Positions 1 through 7,877 of a stretch of 16,474 bases of DNA are shown in pieces. The notes beneath the pieces are model-generated. The model was not told the origin of the DNA, did no database searches, and was given only the letters and a program-made list of their open reading frames with translations. Position numbers and translations under genes: made by a program. Source of the stretch: Flavobacteriales bacterium UBA4011 (lineage in GTDB: Bacteria; Bacteroidota; Bacteroidia; Flavobacteriales_D; Crocinitomicaceae); NCBI GenBank assembly GCA_002384725.1, contig DGBF01000081.1, positions 12,364 through 28,837 on the forward strand, written 5' to 3'. Positions within the stretch are counted from its first letter, which is position 1. The number at the start of each line of letters is the position of its first letter.

Positions 1-1251
1 TCAATTGTTCTGGCTGCTTTGTTTATTCTTATTCAGCAATTCAGACAGAAAGAATCCCTTGGGAGAAAGAAACAAATTGTTCATTTAGGCATCCACTTAT
101 TATTTGCCACTGTCATTGTTCCCGCTGGAATTTTTGCACGCGTTTTAAAAGAAGGAGGCGCTTTGTATTACGGAAGTATGGACGGGTTTTGGGAAGTTAC
201 AGGAACCACATTATCTCGATATACGATTTACACGGACGTTGAATTCCTAAAGTGGATTTTCCTATTGATCGGAATTTTAATGATTTTAGTTTTAATTCTA
301 AAATGGCTAAAAATTGGTTTTTCGCCCTTCTTTTCTGAGAGTGAAACCATGCTGGGCTGGTTCTTTTTTGGTCACGTTGTCGTTATTTTAATTCTCGCCA
401 ATTTCATGGAGGTTAACTATCCGGAAGATCGAGTTGGGATGTATTTAATCATTCTCGCACTCTTGCTTTTAGCTCGATTGATCGAAAGAATTCCCAAAGG
501 TCAATTCCTATTTTTAGGGTTTTTATTCTTCCCCATTTCAATGATTCCAAAGATGAATTTGGACACTTCCGTCTTCTCTCCCGACGACAGAATGACGCAA
601 GAATTCTACGATATTGTGTATAAAGAGTTAGACAAAGGAAACACTTCCGTTACCATGTATCACTTGATGAATCTCACGTGGCCCATGCACAATCGATATT
701 CTGAACATCAATATTTACCGGCAATTTCAGGTGTGGCAAATCAAGCTTCAGATATTATTCTAAGCCGTACAAATTTGTTTCTACCTAAGAAAGATTTACT
801 CAACTACGACACTCTTTTTCTGGATAAATCAAATGGGTTTTTAGCTTTCAAACGAAAGAAGTCTTTCCAAAAAACAACCCTTGTTGATACCCTTATATCA
901 AAACCAGCGACCACTTTTGAATTTGCTGAAATTCATCGATTGAAAATCCCTGATAGTTTGAAAAATTGTAAAATTCAACTTCATGTTTCAGGTGTGGTTG
1001 GCATCGATAGCCCAAAAGATGAAGTGGTTTTTACTTATTCCGTTTTTAATAAAAATGGTGAGAACAGTCATCACGATTGGTGGACAACACGCTGGTATAA
1101 CGGCGTTAAAAACGATCATTCTTTTATCTTGAATTATCCGATCGAAAAGTGGAATTCGGATGATGATGAATTAAGGTTGTATTTCTTCAATCCGCACATG
1201 GTGAAGGTTGAGCTGAAAAACATCAAATTGGAGATTCTGAAACTGGATTAG
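1..1251 (+). CDS. Polytopic membrane protein, GT-C glycosyltransferase-like (5' end outside window)
   Basis: The reading frame is open from base 1, so this is the C-terminal 416 codons of a gene that begins upstream; the TTG at 19 is not a credible start. Hydrophobic segments lie near codons 32-50, 84-103, 117-136, 146-160 and 167-183. After them comes a soluble, mixed-polarity domain of about 230 residues that ends at the stop. The pattern of membrane helices followed by a tail, with an acidic-aromatic loop reading YPEDRVGMY just before a helix, resembles membrane glycosyltransferases of the GT-C/ArnT type in Bacteroidetes. That resemblance is by architecture only; no catalytic motif can be checked because the N-terminal half is missing. 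It would act in the inner membrane, possibly on a lipid-linked sugar donor. It is followed by a 92-bp gap and a probable promoter, so the next gene is likely a separate transcription unit. Confidence 0.65.
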   Translation, partial: SIVLAALFILIQQFRQKESLGRKKQIVHLGIHLLFATVIVPAGIFARVLKEGGALYYGSMDGFWEVTGTTLSRYTIYTDVEFLKWIFLLIGILMILVLILKWLKIGFSPFFSESETMLGWFFFGHVVVILILANFMEVNYPEDRVGMYLIILALLLLARLIERIPKGQFLFLGFLFFPISMIPKMNLDTSVFSPDDRMTQEFYDIVYKELDKGNTSVTMYHLMNLTWPMHNRYSEHQYLPAISGVANQASDIILSRTNLFLPKKDLLNYDTLFLDKSNGFLAFKRKKSFQKTTLVDTLISKPATTFEFAEIHRLKIPDSLKNCKIQLHVSGVVGIDSPKDEVVFTYSVFNKNGENSHHDWWTTRWYNGVKNDHSFILNYPIEKWNSDDDELRLYFFNPHMVKVELKNIKLEILKLD

Positions 1252-1316
1252 TTGAATTCCACAGAATACACAACCAGGTGATAAAATCACCCCCTAGTAT
1301 TTCCCATATAATTCAT

Positions 1317-1324
1317 TAAATTTG
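1317..1324 (+). promoter_or_regulatory. Candidate Bacteroidetes -7 promoter element before scoB
   Basis: TAAATTTG matches the Bacteroidetes -7 consensus TAnnTTTG exactly and lies 19 bases before the ATG at 1344. No convincing TTTG-type -33 element is seen at the expected distance upstream, so support is partial. Confidence 0.4.
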
Positions 1325-1343
1325 AGTCTTCAATGCAACTCTC

Positions 1344-2000
1344 ATGGCACTAGACAAAAACGGCATCGCGCAAAGAATAGCACAAGAACTCAGAAACGGT
1401 TGGTACGTGAACCTTGGAATCGGCATCCCAACCTTGGTTGCGAACTATATTCCAGAAGGAATTGACGTTGAATTTCAGTCGGAGAACGGTATTCTAGGCA
1501 TGGGCGCTTTTCCTTTTGATGGTGACGAAGATGCTGATTTGATCAACGCCGGAAAACAAACAATTACAGCTCGCAAAGGTGCTGTGTATTTTGATTCCGC
1601 TATGTCCTTTGCAATGATTCGAGGACAACATGTTCAGTTGACTGTTCTCGGCGCTATGGAAGTGGCGCAAAACGGGGATATCGCCAACTGGAAAATTCCA
1701 GGAAAAATGGTGAAAGGAATGGGCGGCGCGATGGATTTAGTTGCCTCTGCCGAAAACATTATTGTGGCCATGATGCATACGAACCGCGCGGGCGAATCGA
1801 AAATTTTAAAACAATGTTCACTTCCTTTAACGGGTGTTGGTTGTGTTAATAAAGTAGTCACGGAACTTGCTGTGCTAGACATTAAGGATGGAAAATTTCA
1901 CCTTGTTGAAAGAGCGCCAGGCGTCAGTGTCGAAGAAATTGTTTCGAAAACGGAAGGCGAGTTAGTCATTCCTGATCACGTTCCTGAAATGAAATTCTAA
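1344..2000 (+). CDS. scoB: 3-oxoacid CoA-transferase, subunit B (succinyl-CoA:acetoacetate type)
   Basis: This is the beta subunit of a family I CoA-transferase, which moves CoA from succinyl-CoA to acetoacetate (or a similar 3-oxoacid) in ketone-body and branched-chain degradation. The 218-aa length is normal for a separate B subunit. Visible family features are the N-terminal GIGIPTLVANY stretch at residues 25-35 and the FQSENGILG signature at 44-52. The glutamate of that signature, E47, is the residue that forms the CoA thioester in this family. A GAFPFDGDEDADLINAGK-type segment and the conserved C-terminal ERAPGVS follow. The ATG start fits the family's usual N-terminus. The enzyme needs an A subunit; none is present upstream or downstream here, so scoA must lie elsewhere if the enzyme is functional. 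The downstream membrane-protein gene begins at the base after its stop, suggesting co-transcription. Confidence 0.92.
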   Translation: MALDKNGIAQRIAQELRNGWYVNLGIGIPTLVANYIPEGIDVEFQSENGILGMGAFPFDGDEDADLINAGKQTITARKGAVYFDSAMSFAMIRGQHVQLTVLGAMEVAQNGDIANWKIPGKMVKGMGGAMDLVASAENIIVAMMHTNRAGESKILKQCSLPLTGVGCVNKVVTELAVLDIKDGKFHLVERAPGVSVEEIVSKTEGELVIPDHVPEMKF

Positions 2001-3386
2001 TTGACTTTCCTAAAACAGAAATGGTCCTACCTAATCACGCTCCTTTTTTCATTGGCGTGGTTACTTTATAATTATTCTCAATTAACTGCACCCATCGATC
2101 CAGGAGACGGAATCGTTCATTATTTTTATTCCGCTGCCAGTTGGGACCACCCCATTTTATTTTTGGAATTGTGGAACAAGCCTCTTTTTACTATTCTGAC
2201 GAGCTCTTTCGCCCAATTTGGACTAGGCGGAATGATCTTTTTTAACGTTCTTGTTTTTCTTTTGACCGTTCTTTTTGCTTGGCGCATTCTCAGTCATTTT
2301 CAAGTCAACCGTTACTTTGCGCTGTCCTTTCCTTTCTTTTTATTGCTCACACAAGATTATTCCAATACCATTTTATCAGGCAATACAGAGCCTTTGTTTT
2401 CGCTGTTATTACTCGTCGCAATGTGGTTTTGGGTCAAAGAAAAGTATCTTATTTTTGCCTTTTTAATCGGTGTATTGATGTTCTCAAGAAGCGAAGGACA
2501 ATTGCCTTTTCTACTCGGTTTAATACTCTTGACTTACGTTCGGCAGTGGAAAGCGATTCTTTATTTGTTTGCGCCCTTTATTGTTTTCGCGATAATAGGT
2601 TGGTTCGTTTTCGATGACTTCTTGTGGTATTTCAATCGTTCGCCGTACCATCTTGGCAATAACATTTATGGTGTCGGAACCTACGATCATTATCTGATGA
2701 GCTACAAGAACTTTCTTGGAAATCATGGTTTGTTTTTATTCATTTTGTCCATTCCAGCCACCATTCTTCACTTTGCAAAAAAGGAGTTTAACATACAAAC
2801 TTGTGGCATGACTTTCTTAGGATTCGGGACCTTTTTAGGAATCATTTTCGCCCACAGTTATTTCTGGGGAAGCGGACAAAACGGCTCTATGGGACTAACA
2901 CGAATTGCCACGCAAGCCTTGCCTTCATTTCTCGTTTGTCAGTTTTACTTCTTGTGGAAAACACCTTGGAAATGGCCTAAACTTTCGGATCCAATTGCGA
3001 TTGGTTTTTGCGGAATATTGACCCTTTATTTACTTTTCACACCCTACTTAAAGAAAGTAGTGAAACCGATGGAAGTGATTACAAAAGAAGTTTTCGATTC
3101 CAATAAAGAAGACTTGAAAGGAAAGAAAATTTGGACAACGAGTCCCTATTTTTGTTTGCTCCTTGGAGAAAATTACATGCTGAAAAGTTCATCCGTTCGT
3201 CTCTTGAATTCATCCGACATGAAGCCTCGTCCTTCTTGGGGAGATTATCTATTTTGGGACAGTCATTTTGGTCCGCTTGAATCTGGCGTTCCATTAATGA
3301 ACCTGAGTGAAAGTAACGGATTGAAAGTTGTTGATTCTAAAGAAAAAGCGAATGTGAAAGTGTTCTTGTTTAAAACAAAACCTTAG
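2001..3386 (+). CDS. Polytopic membrane protein, GT-C glycosyltransferase-like
   Basis: A 461-aa protein with a first hydrophobic helix at residues 9-25 and about ten further membrane helices up to roughly residue 350, followed by a soluble tail of about 110 residues. The first extracytoplasmic loop contains PIDPGDG (residues 31-37) and later WDHP and WNKPLF (48-63). Acidic residues in the first loop and a KP-type motif are typical of GT-C membrane glycosyltransferases of the PMT/ArnT kind. I infer such a role, but donor and acceptor cannot be told. The only plausible start is a TTG at 2001, immediately after the scoB stop; no in-frame ATG occurs before the second or third helix. This rare start and the zero gap suggest translation coupled to scoB. 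It shares overall architecture with the truncated membrane protein at the window's left edge. Confidence 0.65.
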   Translation: MTFLKQKWSYLITLLFSLAWLLYNYSQLTAPIDPGDGIVHYFYSAASWDHPILFLELWNKPLFTILTSSFAQFGLGGMIFFNVLVFLLTVLFAWRILSHFQVNRYFALSFPFFLLLTQDYSNTILSGNTEPLFSLLLLVAMWFWVKEKYLIFAFLIGVLMFSRSEGQLPFLLGLILLTYVRQWKAILYLFAPFIVFAIIGWFVFDDFLWYFNRSPYHLGNNIYGVGTYDHYLMSYKNFLGNHGLFLFILSIPATILHFAKKEFNIQTCGMTFLGFGTFLGIIFAHSYFWGSGQNGSMGLTRIATQALPSFLVCQFYFLWKTPWKWPKLSDPIAIGFCGILTLYLLFTPYLKKVVKPMEVITKEVFDSNKEDLKGKKIWTTSPYFCLLLGENYMLKSSSVRLLNSSDMKPRPSWGDYLFWDSHFGPLESGVPLMNLSESNGLKVVDSKEKANVKVFLFKTKP

Positions 3387-3388
3387 GA

Positions 3389-3402
3389 CGAAAAAATTTT
3401 CG
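3389..3402. terminator. Weak bidirectional terminator candidate between convergent genes
   Basis: The 18-bp gap between two convergent genes holds an inverted repeat with arms CGAAAA and TTTTCG, with A/T runs on either strand. The stem is short and AT-rich with almost no loop, so this is only a candidate. Confidence 0.25.
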
Positions 3403-3404
3403 CC

Positions 3405-3986
3405 CTAACGATAAAAATTCATCTCATCTGCGTACTTCGCGACTTTTTCGTTCAGCAGAAAATCCACTGATTTTCCTTCTTTGATTTGTTGACGAATGTA
3501 ACTTGCTGAAATTTTCATCAAGGGAACATCTTCACAAAACGTAACTGAGGCATGGTCTTTTAAAGTGTGTTCAATTGGTTCTCCCTCAATTCTTGGATAA
3601 ACAAAAAGGTGATGATTGGCCAAAATTTGTTCGTAGTTTTTCCATTTATTGAAGCCACGAAGGTTATCCTCACCCATTAATAAACTAAAGTTTTTGTCGG
3701 GGTGTTTTTCTTTTAAATAGGTTAAGGTATCAATCGTATAACTCGGTTGCGGGAGGCCAAATTCAATGTCTTCTGCTTTGAACTTCGGCTCGTCTTCCGT
3801 GGCAATTCGAACCAAAGCCAAACGGTGATAATCTTGAAGTAACGTTGATTTGTTTTTAAACGGGTTTTGAGGTGAAACAACAAACCAAACGGCGTCGATA
3901 TCATCTCTTTGGATCATGTATTGGGCAATAATCAAATGCCCGACATGAATCGGATTGAAAGAGCCAAAATACAATCCTATGTTCAT
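3405..3986 (-). CDS. nadD: Nicotinate-nucleotide adenylyltransferase
   Basis: NadD adenylates nicotinate mononucleotide with ATP to give deamido-NAD, the step before NAD synthetase, in the cytoplasm. The 193-aa length is typical. The nucleotidyltransferase fingerprint GSFNPIHVGH is at residues 8-17, with the two histidines (14, 17) that bind ATP phosphates. The MGEDNL segment and following W match the family's MG-x-D-nL nucleotide-binding motif, and the C-terminal ISASYIR matches the ISST-x-IR motif. The start codon overlaps the gmk stop in an ATGA arrangement, so translation is probably coupled. It is the last gene of yicC-gmk-nadD, an order found in many Bacteroidetes. It serves whatever route supplies nicotinate mononucleotide, including quinolinate from the kynurenine genes further along, although the two clusters are separate transcription units. 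Confidence 0.95.
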   Translation of the reverse strand: MNIGLYFGSFNPIHVGHLIIAQYMIQRDDIDAVWFVVSPQNPFKNKSTLLQDYHRLALVRIATEDEPKFKAEDIEFGLPQPSYTIDTLTYLKEKHPDKNFSLLMGEDNLRGFNKWKNYEQILANHHLFVYPRIEGEPIEHTLKDHASVTFCEDVPLMKISASYIRQQIKEGKSVDFLLNEKVAKYADEMNFYR

Positions 3987-4555
3987 GATTTGATGAAGTT
4001 TTTTACTAGTTTTTTCGCTTCTGAAATAGCACTTTCTAAACTGTCGTTTATTAGGATTTCATCGAATTTTTTTGCTTTATCCAGCTCCGTTCGCGCTTTG
4101 CTCATGCGTTGTTGGATTTTCTCCTCTGTCTCCGTACTTCTGTTTCGCAGTCTTTGTTCTAGCACATCTATGCTTGGCGGGTGAACGAATATTGCCAAGG
4201 CATTATCTCCAAATATTTGCTTCAAATTCAATCCGCCAATCACATCAACGTCAAAAATTACGGTTCTTCCTTCCTCCCAAATCCTTTCGATTTCTGATTT
4301 TAAAGTTCCATAATAATTGTTGGTATACACTTCTTCCCACTCTACGAATTCTTCTTTTAGAATTGCCTCCTGGAATTTCTCAACCCTTAAAAAGTGATAG
4401 TCTTTTCCGTCCGTTTCGTTCGGTCTTGGGTCGCGACTTGTAGCCGAAACAGAAAATGCCAATTGCTGAATTGAATTCAACATGGCATGAACGATTGTTG
4501 TTTTACCTGCCCCGGACGGCGCCGAGAAAATTACACATTTGCCGTTTTGTTCCAT
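3983..4555 (-). CDS. gmk: Guanylate kinase
   Basis: Guanylate kinase phosphorylates GMP to GDP with ATP, an essential cytoplasmic step of purine nucleotide supply. The 190-aa protein has the P-loop SAPSGAGKTT at residues 11-20. The guanylate-kinase signature at about 38-55 reads ATSRDPRPNE then GKDYHF, with R41, R44, E47 and Y53 in the GMP-binding positions. NNYYGT (79-84), FDVD (101-104) and the LID-region arginine cluster RLRNR (135-139) are also present. There are no odd features. It starts 1 bp after the yicC stop and overlaps nadD by 4 bp, so the three genes almost certainly share one mRNA. Confidence 0.96.
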   Translation of the reverse strand: MEQNGKCVIFSAPSGAGKTTIVHAMLNSIQQLAFSVSATSRDPRPNETDGKDYHFLRVEKFQEAILKEEFVEWEEVYTNNYYGTLKSEIERIWEEGRTVIFDVDVIGGLNLKQIFGDNALAIFVHPPSIDVLEQRLRNRSTETEEKIQQRMSKARTELDKAKKFDEILINDSLESAISEAKKLVKNFIKS

Positions 4556-4556
4556 C

Positions 4557-5423
4557 TTATAAAGTATTGAGCACTTGCTCTTTTATTTTTTCAAGGTTGT
4601 CTTTCATCTCCACCACTTTTTTCTGCATGTCGGCTTGATTGCTCTTGCTTCCCAAAGTGTTTATTTCTCTTCCAATTTCTTGTGTGATAAATCCGAGTTT
4701 GCGCCCTGTGCTTTTCATTTTCATCGTTTCCAAGAAATAATCGAGGTGATTCGTCAAGCGCATTTTCTCTTCTGCGATGTCGAATTTCTCAACATAAAAA
4801 ATCAATTCCTGTTCCAAACGATGCGGATCATATTGACCGTTCTCGATTTCATCCAATTGCTTTTGCATACGCTCACGAACAGCTGCCACGCGCATAGGTT
4901 CGAAAGTCTCTATTTCAATCATAAGTCGGCGAATGTCTTCGATTCGCTCCGTAAATTCTATGATCAATGCTTCACCTTCTTGCGAGCGGAAACCATTCAA
5001 TTTGTCACACGCTTCTTTTGTTAAGTTGGTCATGAATGTTGTTTCATCATCATTCAATTCCTCTTTTTCGCTTACCATCACGTCTGGTAAACGCATGATC
5101 ATACTTAAATAATCCTGACTTTTTTCACAGATTTCTTCGTTCACAGATTTCAAATCTTCGTAATAGGCTTTGACCAACGAACGATTAACAGCAACACTTT
5201 TGGCATCCCCCGATTCTTCAATATTGATGTTCACATCTACTTTTCCTCGCTCCATTTCGGTTTGGGCAACTTTGCGGATATTCGCTTCAATTGGTCGGTA
5301 AACACTTGGGCAACGGATACTTAAGTCCATCGTTTTGCTGTTGAGCGCGCGAATTTCAACGGAAACTTTCTTTCCTTCAAAACTCCCCGTGGCTTTTCCG
5401 AAGCCGGTCATGGATTGCAACAT
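4557..5423 (-). CDS. yicC: YicC/YloC-family endoribonuclease
   Basis: This is a YicC/YloC family protein; the family has been shown to act as endoribonucleases in other bacteria and is linked to stationary-phase survival and RNA turnover. I choose the ATG at 5423, giving 288 aa and the family's characteristic N-terminus MLQSMTGFG. An open frame extends 13 codons further upstream to 5462 but that extension is not family-like. The N-terminal domain carries the VEIRALNSKTMDLSIR region and the C-terminal domain ends with the conserved GRKLGFITQEIGREINTLGSK block, followed by a short helical tail rich in lysine and glutamate. It is the first gene of the yicC-gmk-nadD operon, with a 1-bp gap to gmk. 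Confidence 0.93.
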   Translation of the reverse strand: MLQSMTGFGKATGSFEGKKVSVEIRALNSKTMDLSIRCPSVYRPIEANIRKVAQTEMERGKVDVNINIEESGDAKSVAVNRSLVKAYYEDLKSVNEEICEKSQDYLSMIMRLPDVMVSEKEELNDDETTFMTNLTKEACDKLNGFRSQEGEALIIEFTERIEDIRRLMIEIETFEPMRVAAVRERMQKQLDEIENGQYDPHRLEQELIFYVEKFDIAEEKMRLTNHLDYFLETMKMKSTGRKLGFITQEIGREINTLGSKSNQADMQKKVVEMKDNLEKIKEQVLNTL

Positions 5424-5441
5424 AGATACTGTTTTAGGGGG

Positions 5442-5476
5442 TAAATTTACGGCTTTTTTCACGCAATGGGCCCAAA
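5442..5476 (-). promoter_or_regulatory. Candidate promoter of the yicC-gmk-nadD operon
   Basis: Read on the minus strand, TTTG (5476-5473) is followed after 23 bases by TAAATTTA (5449-5442), one mismatch from the Bacteroidetes -7 consensus TAnnTTTG. It ends 18 bases before the chosen yicC ATG. Spacing fits; the last base of the -7 element deviates. Confidence 0.4.
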
Positions 5477-5507
5477 GATTGCTTGCGATTGGATTTTCCT
5501 CCTTGAG

Positions 5508-5528
5508 CCTGCCTCGTCGGCAGACAGG
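5508..5528. repeat. GC-rich intergenic inverted repeat
   Basis: In the 133-bp gap between the transporter gene and yicC is a GC-rich palindromic core (arms CTGCC 5509-5513 and GGCAG 5519-5523, and outer CCTG/CAGG) inside AT-rich DNA. It is flanked by pyrimidine-rich TTTTCCTCCTT on the left and purine-rich GGGACGGAAGGAAA on the right, which could extend an imperfect stem. It looks like a dispersed intergenic repeat and might also end transcription of the upstream transporter gene. Confidence 0.45.
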
Positions 5529-5556
5529 GAGGGACGGAAGGAAAGGGTGTAATAAC

Positions 5557-6471
5557 CTAATTTTTGCGTTTTAAACTAGTCACATAAACTCCAACAAAAA
5601 TCAGGATCATATAAAAGATTTTCTGAGCGGTAATTGTATTTGTATAATCTTCCGTAAAGCCAATGTAGGCGAACAAAATAGCAAAAAAGATAACCAAAAC
5701 AGGCTGCGTATAAATGTAGGCGCTCGAAACGGACGGACTCAATTTGCTCAATCCATAAACGGTTAATAAGTACGCTAAAAATGTTACTCCAATAATCACG
5801 TACAGTACTTTAGCAAGCACAACGCCTTGCAACAAAGAAAAATCGGTTTGGGCCAAATCTCTTAATGTTAGCGGAAAAAGAGCTACGAGAATCAGACCAA
5901 AAAGAAAAACGTAGGTAATAACGGTAATTGGTTTGTATTTACTCATCAAAGGTTTTACCAGCACCAAATACACTGCATAACTCGCTGCATTTATCAGAAG
6001 AAATAAATCGCCGACAGCCAATTCTGGGTTTTCGGAACTGGAGGCTAGAGTTAGTAATCCGGCTCCGGTAGCCCCCAATAAAACGCCTGCTACGCGATAA
6101 GGCGTAATGGCTTCTTTCAAAAGAAAGTAAGATAAAATAACCACCATAATTGGGTTCAAGGTCATGATAATTCCAGCGTTGATCGACGACGATAAATTTA
6201 ATCCATGAAAGAAAAACAATTGGTTTACAGCGACTCCGAAAACGCCACAAGCTGCGATTCGAATTAAGTCTTTTCGTTCTACTTTTTCTCTCGATTTTGA
6301 GAAGAGACGAATCAGCCAAAAAAGTGCTGTCGCTCCAGCAACGCGGAGTAAAATGAAAACATTCGGCGTTAAAATGTTGGGCATGATTCCCTTGGCGATA
6401 ACGTGGTTAGCCCCGTAAAAGGTGTTGACGATAAACAAAGCCAAATGTGCTCGAAGATGCGTGGGTTTCAT
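5557..6471 (-). CDS. EamA/DMT-superfamily metabolite transporter
   Basis: A 304-aa inner-membrane protein with about ten hydrophobic helices arranged as two similar halves (about residues 8-140 and 150-298). This is the layout of the drug/metabolite transporter superfamily with two EamA domains. The first half begins with the family-like ALFIVNTFYGANHVIAKG and ends with the usual acidic-plus-glycine block around LLKEAITPYRVAGVLLG. The second half starts with GDLFLLINAASYAVYLVLVKP. Such proteins export or import small metabolites, often amino acids; the substrate cannot be told from sequence. The ATG at 6471 gives a start just before the first helix, as expected. It is 149 bp downstream of the kynurenine cluster, behind an inverted-repeat element, so co-transcription with it is uncertain. 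Confidence 0.88.
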   Translation of the reverse strand: MKPTHLRAHLALFIVNTFYGANHVIAKGIMPNILTPNVFILLRVAGATALFWLIRLFSKSREKVERKDLIRIAACGVFGVAVNQLFFFHGLNLSSSINAGIIMTLNPIMVVILSYFLLKEAITPYRVAGVLLGATGAGLLTLASSSENPELAVGDLFLLINAASYAVYLVLVKPLMSKYKPITVITYVFLFGLILVALFPLTLRDLAQTDFSLLQGVVLAKVLYVIIGVTFLAYLLTVYGLSKLSPSVSSAYIYTQPVLVIFFAILFAYIGFTEDYTNTITAQKIFYMILIFVGVYVTSLKRKN

Positions 6472-6489
6472 GAGGCGAAGTTAGGTTTT

Positions 6490-6620
6490 AAAGGGTTATT
6501 AGCCACGAATTATTGGGTGCGGATGGATATAGCAAATGTAAGCGCGTGATAAGCGGAAATCAGATAACACGACTTTATTACGAGTATTAGTGAAAATTCG
6601 TGCAATTCGTGGCAAACCTT
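6490..6620. repeat. Intergenic element bounded by GCCACGAATT inverted repeats
   Basis: GCCACGAATT at 6502-6511 is repeated inverted at 6604-6613 (AATTCGTGGC), and the flanks also correspond (GGTT on the left, AACC on the right). Next to the right arm AATTCGTG occurs twice in a row (6595-6602 and 6604-6611) with a 9-bp period. No ORF is present. It fills most of the gap between two minus-strand genes and has the look of a dispersed, non-coding repeat of the 'CACGAATT' type. Confidence 0.5.
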
Positions 6621-6974
6621 TTACTTGCTAAAGCTATTCAAAGCCGTTTCGACTTCTTTTTTGGCGTTGCCGATGAAAACTTCTTTCCCGTTGATGATGA
6701 AAGGTCGTTTTAGAAAGGTGTATTCTGCGAGGATGTGTTTTCGATAATCGGCTTCGGTCAATTCCATTTTATCAAGACCTAAACCTCGATATTTCATCGC
6801 CCTTTTCGAAAATAAAGCTTCATACGAGCCCACTTTTTCTTTCAACCAATCCAATGTTTTTCCATCGATGTTCTTCTCCTTGATGTCATGCATTTCGACA
6901 TCTTTCCCTGGATTGAGTTCTTTAATAATTCGCTGGCAAGTGCTGCACGAACTGAGGTGAAAAATCTTCTTCAT
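6621..6974 (-). CDS. ArsC/Spx-family thioredoxin-fold protein
   Basis: A 117-aa protein, the usual length for the ArsC/Spx/YffB family. The N-terminal strand and loop read HLSSCSTCQRI, with a CxxC pair at C10 and C13 as in Spx-like members. The family's conserved C-terminal block RPFIINGKEVFIGN is at about 90-103, with R90-P91 corresponding to the cis-proline region. The middle helical part contains YEALFSKRAMKYR, similar to the LFNKRS-type segment of relatives. Members act as arsenate reductases, glutathione-dependent reductases or RNA-polymerase regulators; which applies is not decidable here, and there are no arsenic genes nearby. It starts 3 bp after the upstream exported-protein gene and is the last gene of the kynurenine cluster, so co-transcription is likely though a functional link is unproven. 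Confidence 0.85.
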   Translation of the reverse strand: MKKIFHLSSCSTCQRIIKELNPGKDVEMHDIKEKNIDGKTLDWLKEKVGSYEALFSKRAMKYRGLGLDKMELTEADYRKHILAEYTFLKRPFIINGKEVFIGNAKKEVETALNSFSK

Positions 6975-6977
6975 GTT

Positions 6978-7877
6978 CTATCGATTCTGCTGATATTCTT
7001 TCTCGCGTTTCTTGTCTTCGTCTGATCCTGTATTACAACCATTCGATTTTTGTTTGAACAACCAAATGAATTTCACTTTGAGTGTTACAGGATAATATTT
7101 CGAAGAGAACCAGTCAATTTTTGGACTTCCACCCTTCCATTCGTATAATCCTAAAATTGGAATTTGAGGTCCAACCATGATGTAATAACCTCTTCTCATT
7201 TTCCATCCGAAAGCGATATCGTAATGCAAAAGAACGTCTAAATTATTGTTGAAGCGTTGCGTTTCTGGGAAGTGGATTCCATTGTAACTTTGGTTAAGCG
7301 AATCACGCGCAAGACTGCGGTAATTTCCATTTACACCTAATCCATTGTCGATAAAGTGAATGTTGTTCGGGAAATAATAATTGAAATGAGCGGCAAATCT
7401 CGCTGACCCGTTGATGTTGTAAAACTCACCTTTTCCTGTTTCTTCAGAGATAACATTTGTTCCAGAAGCATCAGTCTTTTGTACTATAGTTTCTTCTTTT
7501 CCTCCATGAATGCGGACTCCCAAACCCCAATCTACGTAAGACAATAACCTGTTTCCAAACAATAAAATTTTTGGACTCGCCATTGGGTAATGCGCCATTC
7601 CCACTTCGGCGTACAAGCCTGCTCTGCCTGCGGGGTCTTGGTTGTATCTGAATCGTTGACCTTGATACGTTGAATCTGGAGAAATCGTCTCGTTCTTCAT
7701 CTTCGTAAAGGTGTAATTCGGGCCGATTGAAAACTGAATTCCATACGGTCGATAATTACTAAAGTCTCGCGCTCCTCCGAAGACTTTGCTGTTCTTTTTC
7801 CGGTAGGTCAAATCGCGCTGAGCCACTGCCCCGAAGGTGAAAAGAAAGGTGAATAAAAATAAAAGTCCGTTACGCAT
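6978..7877 (-). CDS. Exported probable outer-membrane beta-barrel protein, function unknown
   Basis: A 299-aa protein with a clear N-terminal signal peptide (residues 1-20, hydrophobic LLFLFTFLFTFGA ending AVAQ). The mature part is rich in aromatic residues and glycine in alternating strand-like stretches, such as GIQFSIGPNYTF, AGLYAEVGMAHY, SYVDWGLGVRIHG, GYYIMVGPQIPILG and YYPVTLKVKFIWLF. That pattern suggests a small outer-membrane beta-barrel of about 8-12 strands, followed by a short hydrophilic, charged C-terminus containing CNTGSDEDKKREK. I do not recognise a named family and cannot give a substrate. The start overlaps the 3' end of kmo by 8 bp, and the next gene follows after 3 bp, so it belongs to the same transcript as kmo. 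Confidence 0.8.
   Translation of the reverse strand: MRNGLLFLFTFLFTFGAVAQRDLTYRKKNSKVFGGARDFSNYRPYGIQFSIGPNYTFTKMKNETISPDSTYQGQRFRYNQDPAGRAGLYAEVGMAHYPMASPKILLFGNRLLSYVDWGLGVRIHGGKEETIVQKTDASGTNVISEETGKGEFYNINGSARFAAHFNYYFPNNIHFIDNGLGVNGNYRSLARDSLNQSYNGIHFPETQRFNNNLDVLLHYDIAFGWKMRRGYYIMVGPQIPILGLYEWKGGSPKIDWFSSKYYPVTLKVKFIWLFKQKSNGCNTGSDEDKKREKEYQQNR

Noticed and set aside
5424..5462. Upstream extension of yicC by 13 codons
   Set aside because: YicC proteins start at M-x-x-SMTGFG; the extension is not family-like and would overlap the candidate promoter.
6621..6974. Arsenic-resistance function for the ArsC-like gene
   Set aside because: No arsR, arsB/acr3 or other arsenic gene is nearby, and the family includes many proteins not acting on arsenate.
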